A stretch of DNA of 64,000 bases from Morinoia aosen (lineage: Eukaryota; Arthropoda; Malacostraca; Amphipoda; Talitridae). This document shows positions 11,549-22,929 of the stretch, one piece after another (positions within the stretch are counted from its first letter, which is position 1; every line of letters starts with the position of its first letter). Where the stretch lies: NCBI GenBank assembly GCA_030386875.1, contig CM059578.1:19639009-19703008 (forward strand), in the 5' to 3' direction. The notes beneath the pieces are model-generated. The model worked only from the letters and a program-made list of their open reading frames with translations, had not been told where the DNA came from and ran no database searches. The position numbers and the translations under genes are program-made.

Positions 11549-12783
11549 TTAATACATAGATGTCACCAGATGAAATAGTTAAAAATGTCAAAGAACCGTG
11601 TATACCCTATGTAATCGGAACCAAAATTTTTTATGTTATGTTGCCCGATAACATTATGTTTATTATTTAGTCTCCCTTTTGAAAATGGAATTATTCAATA
11701 AAATAGTACTACGTACTCTATTGAGCCTCAAGGAATTACAGTGTATGATGAACCAAAGTTTTTTATGTTATGTTCTCCGTAAACAATATGTTTATTAATT
11801 CGCGTCCCTTTTGAAAATGGAATTATTCAATAAAATAGTACTACGTACTCTATTGAGCCTCAAGGAACTACAGTGTATGATGATCCAAAGTTTTTTATGT
11901 TATGTTCTCCGTAAACAATATGTTTATTAATTCGCGTCCCTTTTGAAAATGGAATTATTCAATAAACTGGTTCTACGTACTCTATTGAGCCACAAGGAAT
12001 TACAGTGTATGATGAACCAAAGTTTTTTATGTTATGTTCTCCGTTAACAATATGTTTATTATTTAGCCTCCCTATTGAAATTGGAATTGTACTATTAAAT
12101 AGCACGGTGTACTTTGTTGAACCATAACGAATTACATTTTATGATTTCAATACATTATCTTATTGCTCTCATTTTTTTCATTCCTGTTGAGAATGGAATT
12201 ATATTATTCAATAAATCACTGGCTTTCCTTGACTTATTCATCCTTCAATGCGTTGTAAATAGCGTCACACGTCTCTGGAATAATGAACGACAGGCTTGGC
12301 TAAGAGATTCGTGTACTCATCACGAGAAAGGGAATTGTAAAACATAAAGGGAATTTGCCAAGAATCGCAATGTTGCTTCTAGACGCGCTCTAGGTGAAAT
12401 GCTTTCTCTCATATTAATGCCATTCCTCTTTATTAATGGATAAATATTATCCAATAAAGATGCAAACAAAACAAGAGTCATTCTAGTATAATTTATAAAG
12501 GAAGATTCATCCTCATTTCTAAGTTCTCTGGAAGTAGTTGCGAAACCACTACGCTGACGACGTTTTCCAGCCATTTCCTCATCCATATGGACCGTCGCTT
12601 TCTACGGCGGTCAACAGTAGACGCGCAAGCAGCTGTTATGCCAAGAAGAAGAGCTATCTTTGCATTTTTAGGCAGCACCATGATGACCCCACCAACCACG
12701 TTCGTCCCTCGTACGCTACTGAGCGCGTGGAGGGAGAATATCTGGATTCTGGAGGGAGCATTGCCGATTTCGATCGGATTCAA
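9952..12783 (-). pseudogene. Harbinger DDE transposase, broken
   Basis: Minus strand. Exon 1 (about 12783-12250) encodes RRSIWMRKWL, then LRNEDESSFINYTRM and NMRESISPRARLEATLRFLA, then SLSFIIPETCDAIYNALKDE, spread over three frames. The catalytic exon (about 10700-9952) retains YVDVGTNGRASDVTVWDN with the second acidic residue, HVFAGNGAFPLKPF (normally GDDAFPL, so acidic residues are lost), a TVENTFGI block with the third acidic residue, and a C-terminal EKVQKIVLAYVAIHNF segment. Stops and frameshifts interrupt every block. It would have cut and rejoined DNA at TWA sites. The layout mirrors the intact copy at 47919-50568. Confidence 0.8.
11628..12140. repeat. 132-bp tandem repeat, about 4 copies, in Harbinger intron
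   Basis: TTATGTTATGTT recurs at about 11631, 11763, 11895 and 12027, a period of 132 bp. Each full unit contains TATGTTTATTA, TTGAAAATGGAATTATTC (with AATAAA following) and CTATTGAGCC. The last unit diverges. The array lies just past the MADF stop codon and inside the transposase intron. Confidence 0.9.
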
Positions 12784-13467
12784 ATTAGCTGCAAAAGTTT
12801 AGAGACTAGGGCTTTGGCAAGGCCCGACACGTGACCACCTTGGAGCCAAGCACAGCTTGGCTGAAGTTGGCTCCTACCACATCCTCTACAACTCCGCCTC
12901 CCATTTTTCAAAGCAAGATTAGTACCGCTCCACAAATCGAAGGATGAGGTGCGCGTGCAAGTCGCTCTCTAATTTGTTATATTCAAGGGCCTGTAATCTT
13001 TACAGTCTTCAACTCTTAATATACCTTTGCTAGTAATTTTAATTTTATTGAGTGCCCTCGAGTGAGGAAACACAATTTATCATCTATCGGAACCTAAGAA
13101 TCCAAAATTAATGATGAACGATTGTGCGATTAACTCAACAGCTAGAAGAGCATTCAGCGAGCGTGTGCGCACTCCATCGTAGTTAGTAGGTAACTGACTT
13201 CCGTGCTGACGTCACACTAGCGAAAACGCTATTGGTTGCCAGAGACATAGGAGAAATCTCAAAAACTGGTTCTGGTTTTTGTCGACTATGCCCCCTCCTC
13301 TATATTATAGCTCCATGACTGAGCGCCGTGTCTGTGGCTGGCCAACACCGAATCGTATAATAACATTGCAGTGCGCTGGTGACGGCGGCCTTCATGACTT
13401 CGAAGAAGAGAGCGCATCTCTCACACCCCAAAGTGTCACTTTTTGCCATCGTCTAATATGGGCTTAG

Positions 13468-14984
13468 AGGGGCTTTCACACGATCAGTTTTTCCGTCAAT
13501 CACACTCACATTCACGGCTCCGCAACACCATATTTGGGCATACGTGCTCTCTTCGCTCTCTACTCGGCACTCATTGACTAGCGGGTTTGACTACTAATTT
13601 GCTTCTATTTGTGCGTCAGTTTCTGCCCACGGTTTCTGCCCATGCAAGGATGGCTCCAATCACTCTCCCGTACCAAATGGTCCCCGCCTGGTCTCAATAA
13701 TAAATTAGCGATTTTCGTTAGCAGCATGCTCTGTAGAAAGTGCAAAGCGACGAATACAAGAGCAGAAATATAAGAAGCAAGTCGGTCAAATATGTTATTG
13801 CAGCAACACAATATTAGTTTATATGAGAATGGTTTTAAGAAAAAAATTAATACGCTTCGAAGCCAGTTTAATTGGAACGTTTCTTCCAATAAATCTATTA
13901 TTTTTCAGGGGATACTACCTGATTTGTACGGATAGCACCTATGATGGGATAGCACCTGATTTCAAGGAGCTTATTTTTTAGTATTCACAATGATGAGGGA
14001 ACAATTATTTTTACAAGCATATCATACTGCATTCGTCTTATTGTTCTGTCAGAGCCATTTACAAATGATTTTCATTTATATTTAATATTTACATAAGAAA
14101 TACTGCAAATGTACATTATTTTTGTTTGTTAGAATGCAAATAGATCAATATTCAGCCATAAGTACGATTTCAATAATTTATCCGGTATTTTCATAAGAAT
14201 TTCAAAACTTCGTATGTGAATTCTCCTTAATATTTAATTTCAGCATAATAATGTTTTAATAAATAAGTGTAAACGTTTATTAGTTTACCCGTATTGCTGT
14301 GACATTCACATACAATATTAGATATTATCACGCAGTAGTTTGAGAGGCTTATTATATTTTAGAATATTTGCGTACGGATACCATTTTTACGCGTGCATTC
14401 GCTCATACAGTTTTAAGAAAATGCGCGTAAGATTCCAATTGCTATTTCTACATCGTAAGCACGGTGATGCTAGGAAATGAACGAATATAGTCCAACAAAA
14501 AATTCAATTTAAGAGCTGCACCTATGTTAGTACATGGACGGGCGAAAAATATATTTCCTGGCTTGAAGTTATTATGAAGTAGACTATTAGATTGATAGTA
14601 GTTGTTAGATTTGGTGAGGTCAAATTTTACAAATGGTGAAAAAAGGAAGGAGGAATGCGACAAATAATTAGTGAACGAAATTTGGATAGTTAGCCCTAAC
14701 TTTCTGCAAGTCCGGTTCTAACACTCATTTTCTGGATGTCTAGCCAGGCAATCTTTTACCCGCTACCTATTTGCGGTGTTTCTTCTTTTTGACCGCAAAT
14801 CCGATGAGTAAGCTTACTTTGACTACGACGAACCTATGCCGATAACGAATAGTGAAGCACTGCCAAGCTTGCCAGCGACGTGCCACTTCAGTCAAGAGAA
14901 CGTACGTGTGAAAAGCAAGTGTTTTGACCACAGTCCGTAAGTGTGAGAGTGATTGACTGAAAAACTTATCGTGTGAAAGCCCCT
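13468..14984. mobile_element. Non-autonomous TIR element, copy B (PIF/Harbinger-like)
   Basis: Same ends as copy A: AGGGGCTTTCACACGATCAG at 13468 and an inverted AGGGGCTTTCACACG at the right end. The interior aligns with copy A along its whole length, for example GGTCTCAATRATAAAT, TTCAGCCATAAGTACGAT and TTTTGACCACAGTCCGT. It is in the same orientation as copy A and starts 3 bp after the Harbinger right terminus. The next bases after its right end are TTA. Confidence 0.75.
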
Positions 14985-14987
14985 TTA

Positions 14988-15502
14988 AAGCTAAGCTACC
15001 GTTGCGGCCCCCAGGCTAGTAGTGCTTGCGTCGTGATGTGAAATAGTTGTGTCCGCCGCACGCTCTTTAATGCGTTTTTATTATACATAGTGTAATTTAG
15101 ATGCATGTAATTTCTGTCCCAGAGTCGACAATGGTTGTTGAATGAATAGTGGTACCAATGTCGTAGTAGAAAGAGTATTAAGTGGTCACCAGCTAATAGT
15201 CGGCTAAGATTTCAACAGTTGAAGTTTCAAATAAGACCCATTTGTTTACAACGTGTTCACAATATTTCGCAACACAGGGTTTTCTTTTGTGTCTCGTTAA
15301 AATTTATTTATACCTCTAGGGGTTTCTCTGACTTACCATTTTGTGTATGTATGTTTTATTTTATTACCAGTGAAATAGGGCAGTCTTGTTTTTGTGTTGA
15401 ACAACCTAGTTACAACCTTCCGTTCATTGCAGCTTGTGTCTCATATTTTCTAATAGCGCAAAATATTTTCAATACAGTTGCATGGTAAATATGTAAACAA
15501 CC
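14988..15502. other. No gene seen
   Basis: Mixed-composition sequence with no supported coding region. The open frame at 15219-15485 is T-rich and looks random. Confidence 0.5.
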
Positions 15503-15771
15503 ATGCCATATATGTGCAGCATTGTCAATTACAAGGGTAACTAAACAAGGAGACTATATATCGGGTGTTCAAGTTACCCAAAGAAGAAGCAGAGAGGCAA
15601 ACATGGTTGAATATGCTTCCTCCTCGTCAGGATTTTGTGGGTGTTCCTAGTAATTTCTTTATATGTGAGAAACATTTGCCGTCACAGTCGACACCACACG
15701 TAATCCTACCTGGAGAATTTACTCGCCCAGCTTTTCCCCTAGGATCTTCACTGGTCCGGCTTCTTGTTTAA
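15503..15771 (+). pseudogene. THAP zinc-finger domain fragment
   Basis: The first frame gives MPYMCSIVNYKGN (15503 on). A second frame gives VFKLPKEEAERQTWLNMLPP and then FFICEKHLPS. Together the order C..(C)..FKLP..W..C-X2-H is that of a C2CH THAP domain, a DNA-binding domain found in host factors and P-element transposases. A frameshift near 15555 separates the halves, and the second zinc-binding Cys is Tyr. Only about 80 residues are recognisable. Nothing downstream shows whether this came from a host gene or a P-like transposon. Confidence 0.6.
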
Positions 15772-17592
15772 GCTGGGTTTAGACGGAGGGTGCCTTCCTC
15801 GGGGCAACGCCCTCTCCTCCTACCCGCCTCTTTAAAAAAAACCCTAAACCCCCGATCTTATGCCTCCCACCCGTTCTTCAGGCGTGTCATCGTTGCCCTT
15901 CTTCATGCTGGAAACACTCACGGGCGACAGACTCGGCAGTGCACTAATGGCAGCCTTGTGATTAGGATGTATCTCTCAATTGCTCTGCCGTCATGTTCTC
16001 AAGCCTAATCCTAACGCAATAATTTTTCCCTGATCTAGAAAAGTGGCCGAGGGCTAAAGTTTTAATATTGATTGATTTATTGCAGGCAAGGTGTCAGTCT
16101 AATTGTATTTATTGCGGCTGTAAATATAATTTCTTTATTAAATACTATCACTGAAATGACCTGTAGCTGGAATGATTTTCGATTTAATTCAAAAGTAATT
16201 ACGTCTTACAATAGTTACACAAATTGTTCGCCGTCATGCTATTATTAACACAAGATGGCTCGTGATAGGACTTAGACTGATATAATTTGTGTAACTTATT
16301 TCTATTTCTTGTAATCAGACTCTGTCGTGTGTATTGAATTTATTTTTTGTGTCTATTTACATCTGTTGGGCAAGCTATATTTTATTATTCCTTAGTTTGG
16401 GCATTAAGGTATTGAACGACAAGGTCCTTCACTGCCTTATTCGCCAAACTGTTCCTGTTTTGTTGCGCGTTCCTGTGCGTGACATAGCAGTCCGTACTGT
16501 GCTGCACCATTGATGCTGGAACCAAGGGCTGGAACCTCAGCATGCCGGTTGACCCGTCATGCAGTTCCATGCAAGCGGTCGCGCTGACCGGTCGATCCAT
16601 AACCGTGTCCTGAGCCACGTACAAGCAGTCGCACTGACCGGTCGATTTGTTGTGCTAAGCTACGTTCCAGCTGTCGTGCTGACGTGTACCGGCATTTATG
16701 CGCTGTGTGTCTTGTTATTGCAAGTGCAATAAAACTAACTCTTGACTGTCGGCCGCAACTAAGTCTTCTCCGTTTGCCATCGTTTTGACCGCCGTCCTGC
16801 TTTGTCGAATTTTATCGTGCAATTCAACCTAGTATGATTTCAACCAGCTTTTAACGTGTTTTCAATAAACTGTACTTTTAATACTAATCTGTTGCGTTCT
16901 CAAATAAATTAAAACACTTATGAACTTTTAATAAACACTGTGCTAAAGAAACTCGAGAAAACGGAAAACCATTTTTACTGGTTTGCTGCCGCGGCCATTG
17001 GCTTTGAAGACTTGGCTTCCTGACATAGAAAAGCCAGGGGCCCGGTGACAAGGTCATATAAGAAGTTATATCTGCGCGAAGTTTTATTGATTCGCCTCCA
17101 ATCCTTATTAATCTAATAGACACCTTCGTTTCTGCCAAGGCACTTGGCCTTCGTTTAATAAGTAATTCTTGAATTCTTCACGAAAACGTTGATCTTCTTT
17201 TGCCGGCCTCCGTGAAATAGTTCGCAGGTTGAAAAATAGCATCTTCTTTTCTGCACGTACCTTGAATTACATTTCGACATCCTCAATCAGTCACTGTTAT
17301 CTCCAGGGCTGCCGATTTTTTTCTGATGACCGTGCAAAACCTCCATGAAAACGTACCAAATATTGTTATAGCGTACCAAATCTATTTAACTGAGTGAGTG
17401 AGTGCAGTGAGGCAGTGAGGACGTCTGTGTCTGTGCTCCGAAAGAAAGTGCCCAATTGTTTAATGATAATGCATTTCTAACCAAAAAAGAGTGCCCACTC
17501 AAACCATGAGGATCCAAGATTAAATTTTATCCAACCAAAATCAAAAAATCGAACAAAAAGTGTGATATTCCATCAAAACAAGCACTCAACCC
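15772..17592. other. No gene seen; contains a short minisatellite
   Basis: A Harbinger-like terminus (TTTAAGCTGGGTTTAGACGG, 15769-15788) appears without a visible partner. At 16569-16680 a unit of about 50 bp containing CTGACCGGTCGAT is repeated two to three times. No ORF with a recognisable domain. Confidence 0.5.
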
Positions 17593-17628
17593 TTGCTTCT
17601 TTTTTCAGAGTGTCTCCCTTCTCACAAG

Positions 17629-18425
17629 ATGGCGACAAGAAGCCCAAGCAAGGACAACAGCGAGGGTACGCTGGAGCTTGACTATTCAGATGTACGAGGC
17701 CTGCCAAAACAGAGTGCGCAAGTAGTTTCCATCCTAATTGATCTCTTCAAATCAGCAATGAAGAAATTTCAAAGCGAAATTAGTGACTTGAAAACGATGA
17801 TTGAAACACTAACTAAAAAAGGATCAAATCAAAATGCAAGGATTGAAGAGCAAGATAAGAAGATAAATAGCATAGTCTCTCGTCTAGAGCGACTGGAAAG
17901 GAAAGAAGAACGTGAAGAATTGGAAAACAAAAAACGCACTTTGGTTATATCAGGGGAACTGCCGCAATCACGTCCTGAAGAAAATTGCATAGAAACGGTG
18001 TGCCAGCTCCTGAAGGACCAAATCAAAATCAACCCAAGTAACTCTGACATCACCACAGCGAGTAGATTGGGAAAAAAACCTCCACCCGGAAACGTCGATA
18101 GAAGAAACATTTCTTTTGAGCTGCGACAATACGAAAAGAAGCAAGAAGTTCTGACAGCCTGCCGTGTTACTAAACCGGAATTTACGTGAATGAATACTTA
18201 GTACCTTCGCGAGCAAGTATAATGTACACTCTGAGATTGGCCAAACGAAAATTTCCGGAACAAATAGGACCCGCAAGAAGTTTGGATGGCAATATCAACG
18301 TCTTCTCTCCAAAGATACCTGGACAAGCAACTCAGAGACCTCTAACCATCAATACGCCTGAAGAACTAGACAAGTACTTGTTGCAACATATCGGCAAGTC
18401 CTCAGAGGAAATTATTCATGATTAG
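17629..18425 (+). pseudogene. LINE ORF1 (coiled coil plus RRM-like), one frameshift
   Basis: Begins ATGGCGACAAGAAGC with a good context at 17629. Residues 40-100 form a coiled coil rich in K/E/I/L (SEISDLKTMIETL, then NARIEEQDKKINSIVSRLER). It is followed by a basic segment and an RRM-like domain (KRTLVISGELP, DITTASRLGKK, RNISFELRQYEKKQEVL). A C-terminal domain (YLVPSRASIMYTLRLAKRKF) is reached after a single -1 shift near 18186. This is the L1/CR1-type ORF1p layout, an RNA-binding trimer. There is no reverse transcriptase after 18425, so the LINE is truncated. Codons are otherwise open for about 265 residues, suggesting a fairly recent copy. Confidence 0.75.
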
Positions 18426-19036
18426 TATTTTTTTGGACTGACGTATTGAGTTTATTATTATTTTGATATCTTTCCACGTGTTTTCTTCTTGATTTTTGAT
18501 TGAATTACCTTTACCTCTTCAAGGCATCCACGTCGACCTTGCAGCTTTGTTTTTCTGCTTACTAAATTGCTTTTCAATTTCTTTCTTTTATCCTTTCATA
18601 TCGAATGCTCATACCGAACTTGCTGCTCAGACTTAACTTATGTATTACTACATATGTTTCAAAATCTGGAAACAATTTAAATAGTCAAGATTTTTAAATT
18701 CCATAAATAACTTCGCTGTCACTTCATGAATTTCATTTTGCGTGTAAGTTTGTTTACGCATTTCTAGATGTGCGTGTTGTGTTGCGTCATGTTCTTCATA
18801 AATTACTTTGTCACTAACCTTTTCTCAATACATACTTGATAGTCATCTACGCCTGTGTTTCAATCTGGTTCGCTATAGCGTTTTTTATCTTTTCTTACTT
18901 CGATTCAACTAATAATTTAATAATTCCGAAGAATTCTATAGTAATATTTAAATGATTTATAAGATGTCAACCGATTCTTAGGATATAAAATATCCAAGAA
19001 ATGATATTTTTAATTCAACTAGCCCTTGACGGGGTT
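18426..19036. other. No gene seen
   Basis: AT-rich sequence after the LINE ORF1, with no reverse transcriptase or recognisable repeat. Confidence 0.6.
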
Positions 19037-19190
19037 AATCTATTAGCACGCTACGTACGGTTTGTGCTTTAGTACGCCTAGCATAATTTATACAACTCGG
19101 ATAATTTGTCTATTAGCACACCTCGTATGGTTTGTCTATTAGTACACCTCGTATAGTTTGTCTATTAGTACACCTCGTATGGTTTGTTTA
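19037..19190. repeat. 26-bp tandem repeat
   Basis: The unit TCTATTAGTACACCTCGTAT plus GGTTTG starts at 19109, 19135 and 19161 with one or two changes per copy. A diverged unit (TCTATTAGCACGCTACGTAC) lies about 70 bp upstream at about 19040. Confidence 0.9.
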
Positions 19191-19217
19191 TTAAATAAAT
19201 AATGAAGGCAACTACGG

Positions 19218-19508
19218 ATGGTTTATTTCCAATTTCAAGCATGATACATATCACCTTGTACATTGGATTTTCAAATGCCTTATAACTAACGCCAGGACGC
19301 CATGACGCTTTCCCCTTGTGAAGACGGGTACCCATTTCAGACACCTGGGTAGAGTGGGGTATTGTGCTTGGAATTTTTCTCCTATACCCAACAGAGCAAA
19401 TCGCCATCCAGCGCTGGGACTCGAACCCGCGTTTCCCGCACGGCGGTCAGGGCCTATAGATACACGGCTATGGCGAGCACAACACACGGCTATGGTGAGC
19501 ACATTATT
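19218..19508 (-). mobile_element. tRNA-derived SINE, copy 1
   Basis: On the minus strand the head contains GGGTTCGAGTCCC, a near-perfect RNA polymerase III B box, with an A-box-like segment (ATAGCCGTGTATC) upstream. The body includes CCCACTCTACCCAGGTGTCT, and the tail ends TGAAATTGGAAATAAAC. The second copy at 33420-33700 matches throughout, so this is a family rather than a chance tRNA-like stretch. The bodies differ in many positions, so the copies are old. Confidence 0.75.
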
Positions 19509-19510
19509 AT

Positions 19511-20508
19511 AGTAGACCACAAAAAAATTTTAAAACCCAATATGCTGGCATGTATCTCATGTGTCAACTTTTTTAGAAATAAACGGTTTTTCTTCTTTCT
19601 TCCTTCTTTCTATTTTCTGTTTCATAATGAATTAAAAGGATCATAATCAAACTCTTTAATTTATATCCACATGTTGCCCACAGCCCCATACGGCATACCC
19701 ACTTTTTATGTGAGGTTACCAAAGGTATGCATTAATATATAGCGCATATTGAGAAATAAATAAAAGTCACTTGTATCTCTATCTATAAATTATATTTTTG
19801 GAAAGTATCTTGTGTCTGTATCTTGAAGATATATTTCTGTTTAGGTATCTTGTCTCTGTATCTAAGATGCATTTTTATGCATGTATCTGTATCTAAAATA
19901 TATTTTAAAGTATCTTCGCCTATCTCTGCATGTCCTTTCACTCGTGATGTTGGGACTATTATTGGTCATTTGTAAAACTGCTTTGCCGTGGTTTTTGTTG
20001 CTAAAAATTTGAAGCCACTTTAGCTCGCTTGCAGAGTTGGTTGATTGTTGGTTGATTAACTTGGTTGATTGTTGCTTGCAGAGTTATTTGCACTTTAGAT
20101 CTACTACAATCAGTAAATTCACTGAGTCCACGAATAGTGAGCTGGACACTTCCTTGGAAATTTCTCCTACCGATGAATTAATTTTGATGGTAAAGAGTGT
20201 GACACTCAATGTGCTACCTTGCGGTGTGCTGAAATAGAATGGAACAGATAGATTTTAAATCTAATTTTATTATTATTTATATTCCAAATACTATATAGTA
20301 ACATGTCTACTCTACTGACTCCACTAAACTATTCAATTTAATTACATTATATGAAACATAGGCGACGCTATTTGTCCTTTTGTTTGAGTCGCCCCGTTCA
20401 GACCTCGTCTTGCTTGTTCACCTCCGCCTCGTGGGCTTTCCTGAGTTAGGGAAGGTTGCCCTTCAAGAAGACGAGAGCCTTGAAGTTCTCGGCAGCCAGG
20501 GTCGCCCT
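19511..20508. other. No gene seen; microsatellite-like GTATCT stretches
   Basis: From 19770 to 19930 the motif GTATCTTG / GTATCTGTATCT recurs imperfectly. No supported ORF. Confidence 0.5.
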
Positions 20509-20511
20509 TTA

Positions 20512-22547
20512 AGCTGGGGATACATTGACACTCGCATTGGAAGCTCACAACCATCGGGCGCGGGCAAGCGCGCGCAGCGAAAGGGCAGCGATCGTTCACA
20601 TTGGCACAGCGCTAGCATGCAGCAGAAGCGTCAAAGTCGGCGGGCAGAGTGTGTTGCTCACACTGCTCAGTTGCAATCCAGACGCTACGTTGGGAGGTAC
20701 TGCGCTCCGCGCTCTAGTACTTCTCGCCAGGAGCTGCTGATGCTTAGTAGAATAGCGCTAATAATTTATTTCGTATGTCATTGATTGCACGTTCTTCAAT
20801 GTTCTTGTTTTTGCTGATTTTTGTTGTGCATATGCAGCATAAAATATGAAGGCTTCGGCAAGAATTATGCTAGAAAAACCATATGTATAAACACTCGATG
20901 CATATATGCTACACTCTATGCATAATTGTGGAAGCGCATATTACATGCTAAGCAGAAATATGCATCCATATAAATGCTTCACTTGAATAGCACCAAATTT
21001 ATATTTTTTGTGAGGAAAATTGTACAGAAACAATGATACGGGATACAGTGTACTTCTTCATACACGGAAAAAATAATTTCTTTCATAATTTTCTATTAAT
21101 AATTGAGTGTATACAATTCTCAACTAATTTTTATAACTTATCTAAACATAAATATTTTGAAACAAAAATAATTCTAATCTGAACGAGTCATGGACGATGA
21201 TAACGAACGAAAAAAAAAGTAATCTAATCCAAGGCTGGTTCTGAACTATATAGTCTTTCATGAATGCAAGGAACATTTCTTAATCCTTCTTTTATACGAG
21301 GAATATATTTTAGCATCAAATTCGAGGGTTGCTCTTGATAATTGCGTGGTAGTTGAGATTTTTAAAAACAAATCTTCTACGATTATCTGCCAGCCAAGTT
21401 TTACACTGCGAAAACTTCCACTCGACATCGCAAGAAACAAGTGGAGCAAAAGTGAAGCAAGTTAGTTCGAATATTCCTTTATGGATTCATCCATTGCGTC
21501 AGAGATCTCACGAGTCAAAATTGAGTTGATTGTTTTTATCTTTTCAAAACCTTTGTTTATCACCAAAATGCAATTTAACTCTTCATAATACCTTGTATCA
21601 TATCTGTTCTTCAATGTTTCCTCTACGATATCCATTAATTTTATTGCTCTCGAAGTAAGAAGTCCCTGTGTTGTTATGCAAGAACAATAATAATTATTCA
21701 TATCCTTCGATAACAATAATTTGATAAAGTATGCACTAAGCCCAACAAAGTTCTGCGTGATAATGTTTAGAAACTAAAACCTTGTACCACGCAAAACTTC
21801 TCTAACGTGTTCTGAGTGAAAAAAAGTTTTATATATCACCTGTTTCTCGCAATAACTGCGATAGAGAAATTCTTCCTGGGCTTGAAAATCTTCAAATTCC
21901 TTGAAGTATTCTAAATATGATGCTCCTTGTTCACCTTCGGCATGATTGTAGATCACTTTTAGCCGCACTAATCTCAAATACACTTCATAAGGAACTATAT
22001 CTAAAAAAACTTGAGCTAATTCCCGCAAAATTAAAGTAAACTTTTGAAGTAGCTGTAGCAACTTACAATTATTATTGATTTACGAAAAATTTCAATTTAC
22101 AAAATTGATCTAGTTATTCAAAAAGAATTAAATAAAACTGGATGAAAAAAAGAATATAATTTTAAAGTAATGGGAAGGTTTTACTAGGTTTCAGTTTACT
22201 GCCACTTACAGTTAATCATGCATGTTCGCCATATTTTATGCTGTTCCGAGTAAAATATGCGATATGCTCACACTGCATATATACTTGCGGGCATATTTTA
22301 TGCTACCTAAAATATACTCAAAAGCATATATATGCAATATGTTCAATGTCACATCCCTACTGATGACATGCTGCAGGCTACGGCTCATCTGTAGATGGAG
22401 TGATTGACGGGCAGGCGGCGGCAAAGAATGGCTAAGGAGAATGTCCAAGTGAACCTCACTTTGCCCGCCTGCTAGCCGTGCAACAGTGTATGTGCCCGTC
22501 GAAGTGACACTCAGAGTGTTGAAAAGAGTGTCAATGTATCCCCAGCT
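20512..22547 (-). mobile_element. TIR element with TTA duplication, unrecognised ORFs
   Basis: The left end AGCTGGGGATACATTGACAC is repeated inverted at 22528-22547, and TTA flanks both sides (20509-20511, 22548-22550). That fits PIF/Harbinger target choice. The 2.0-kb interior has minus-strand open stretches (22061-21774, 21716-21462, 21449-21258) that I do not recognise as a transposase. The interior also has inverted AGCATAAAATATG motifs near 20836 and 22236, suggesting that another element may have inserted inside a MITE. Confidence 0.7.
21258..22061 (-). pseudogene. Unrecognised protein-like ORFs inside a TIR element
   Basis: Three minus-strand readings lie end to end. The first (22061-21774, 95 residues) is helical and acidic (YNHAEGEQGASYLEYFKEFE). 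The second (21716-21462) contains KLMDIVEETLKNRYDTRYYE. The third (21449-21258) contains FRSVKLGWQIIVEDLFLKIS. The amino-acid composition looks protein-like and the pieces might be exons or frameshifted parts of one gene, possibly a diverged transposase. I do not recognise any domain. Confidence 0.35.
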
Positions 22548-22929
22548 TTAGGCCGGAGGATGGCCGACCCATACCTAAACACGCGCTCGATCGAAGGCTG
22601 CAGGTGGAGTTTGGGAGCTGCTTGTTATACGGTTTTTGAAGCTGCGTTCAAAAGAAACAGACATCTACGCGAGACTGATTAGTCGTCTTCGTTTTGTTTT
22701 CATTTTTTTCAGTTGCGGCCGGGATCGGGATCGAAATTACATTTTGCATGAGCGATCTCCGCACTTTCGATCTTTTCCACCGGTAGGTTCTGATCTTCAA
22801 GTCCGATCCCGATGTGGAAGATCGATAGTGATAGGAAGTTCGGACAGGTTCCGGACGCCCACCACTGCTCGTTTGCATAATCCATTGTCTCCTAAAATTG
22901 GTGATACACAGTCATTACAATAAAAAAAT

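Larger units (their letters stand above)
7764..13464 (-). mobile_element. PIF/Harbinger transposon, decayed, two-gene
   Basis: The terminal inverted repeats begin AGCCCATATTAGACGGTGGC at 7764 and AGCCCATATTAGACGATGGC reading inward from 13464, and match for about 28 bp. The flanks are TAA and TAG, i.e. a 3-bp duplication with one change. The 5.7-kb element carries a MADF-domain gene on plus (7973-11548) and a DDE transposase gene on minus (12783-9952), the standard Harbinger pair. The two genes are interleaved: the MADF last exon (11141-11548) lies between transposase exons, and transposase sequence at 9952-10700 lies within the MADF intron. A 132-bp tandem array fills 11.63-12.14 kb. Both genes are broken. 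Confidence 0.85.

Noticed and set aside
17593-17628. Upstream start for the LINE ORF1
   Set aside because: The ATG at 17629 has the better context, and the preceding residues are an intergenic pyrimidine-rich tract.
19420-19450. Functional tRNA gene
   Set aside because: The B box is good, but no cloverleaf closes and the sequence belongs to a repeated SINE.
20380-20784. 134-residue ORF
   Set aside because: Crosses the element boundary at 20512 and has low-complexity, arginine/serine-rich composition.
22708-22868. Possible small hAT MITE (CAGTGGTGGGC end at right)
   Set aside because: The left end and an 8-bp duplication could not be matched.
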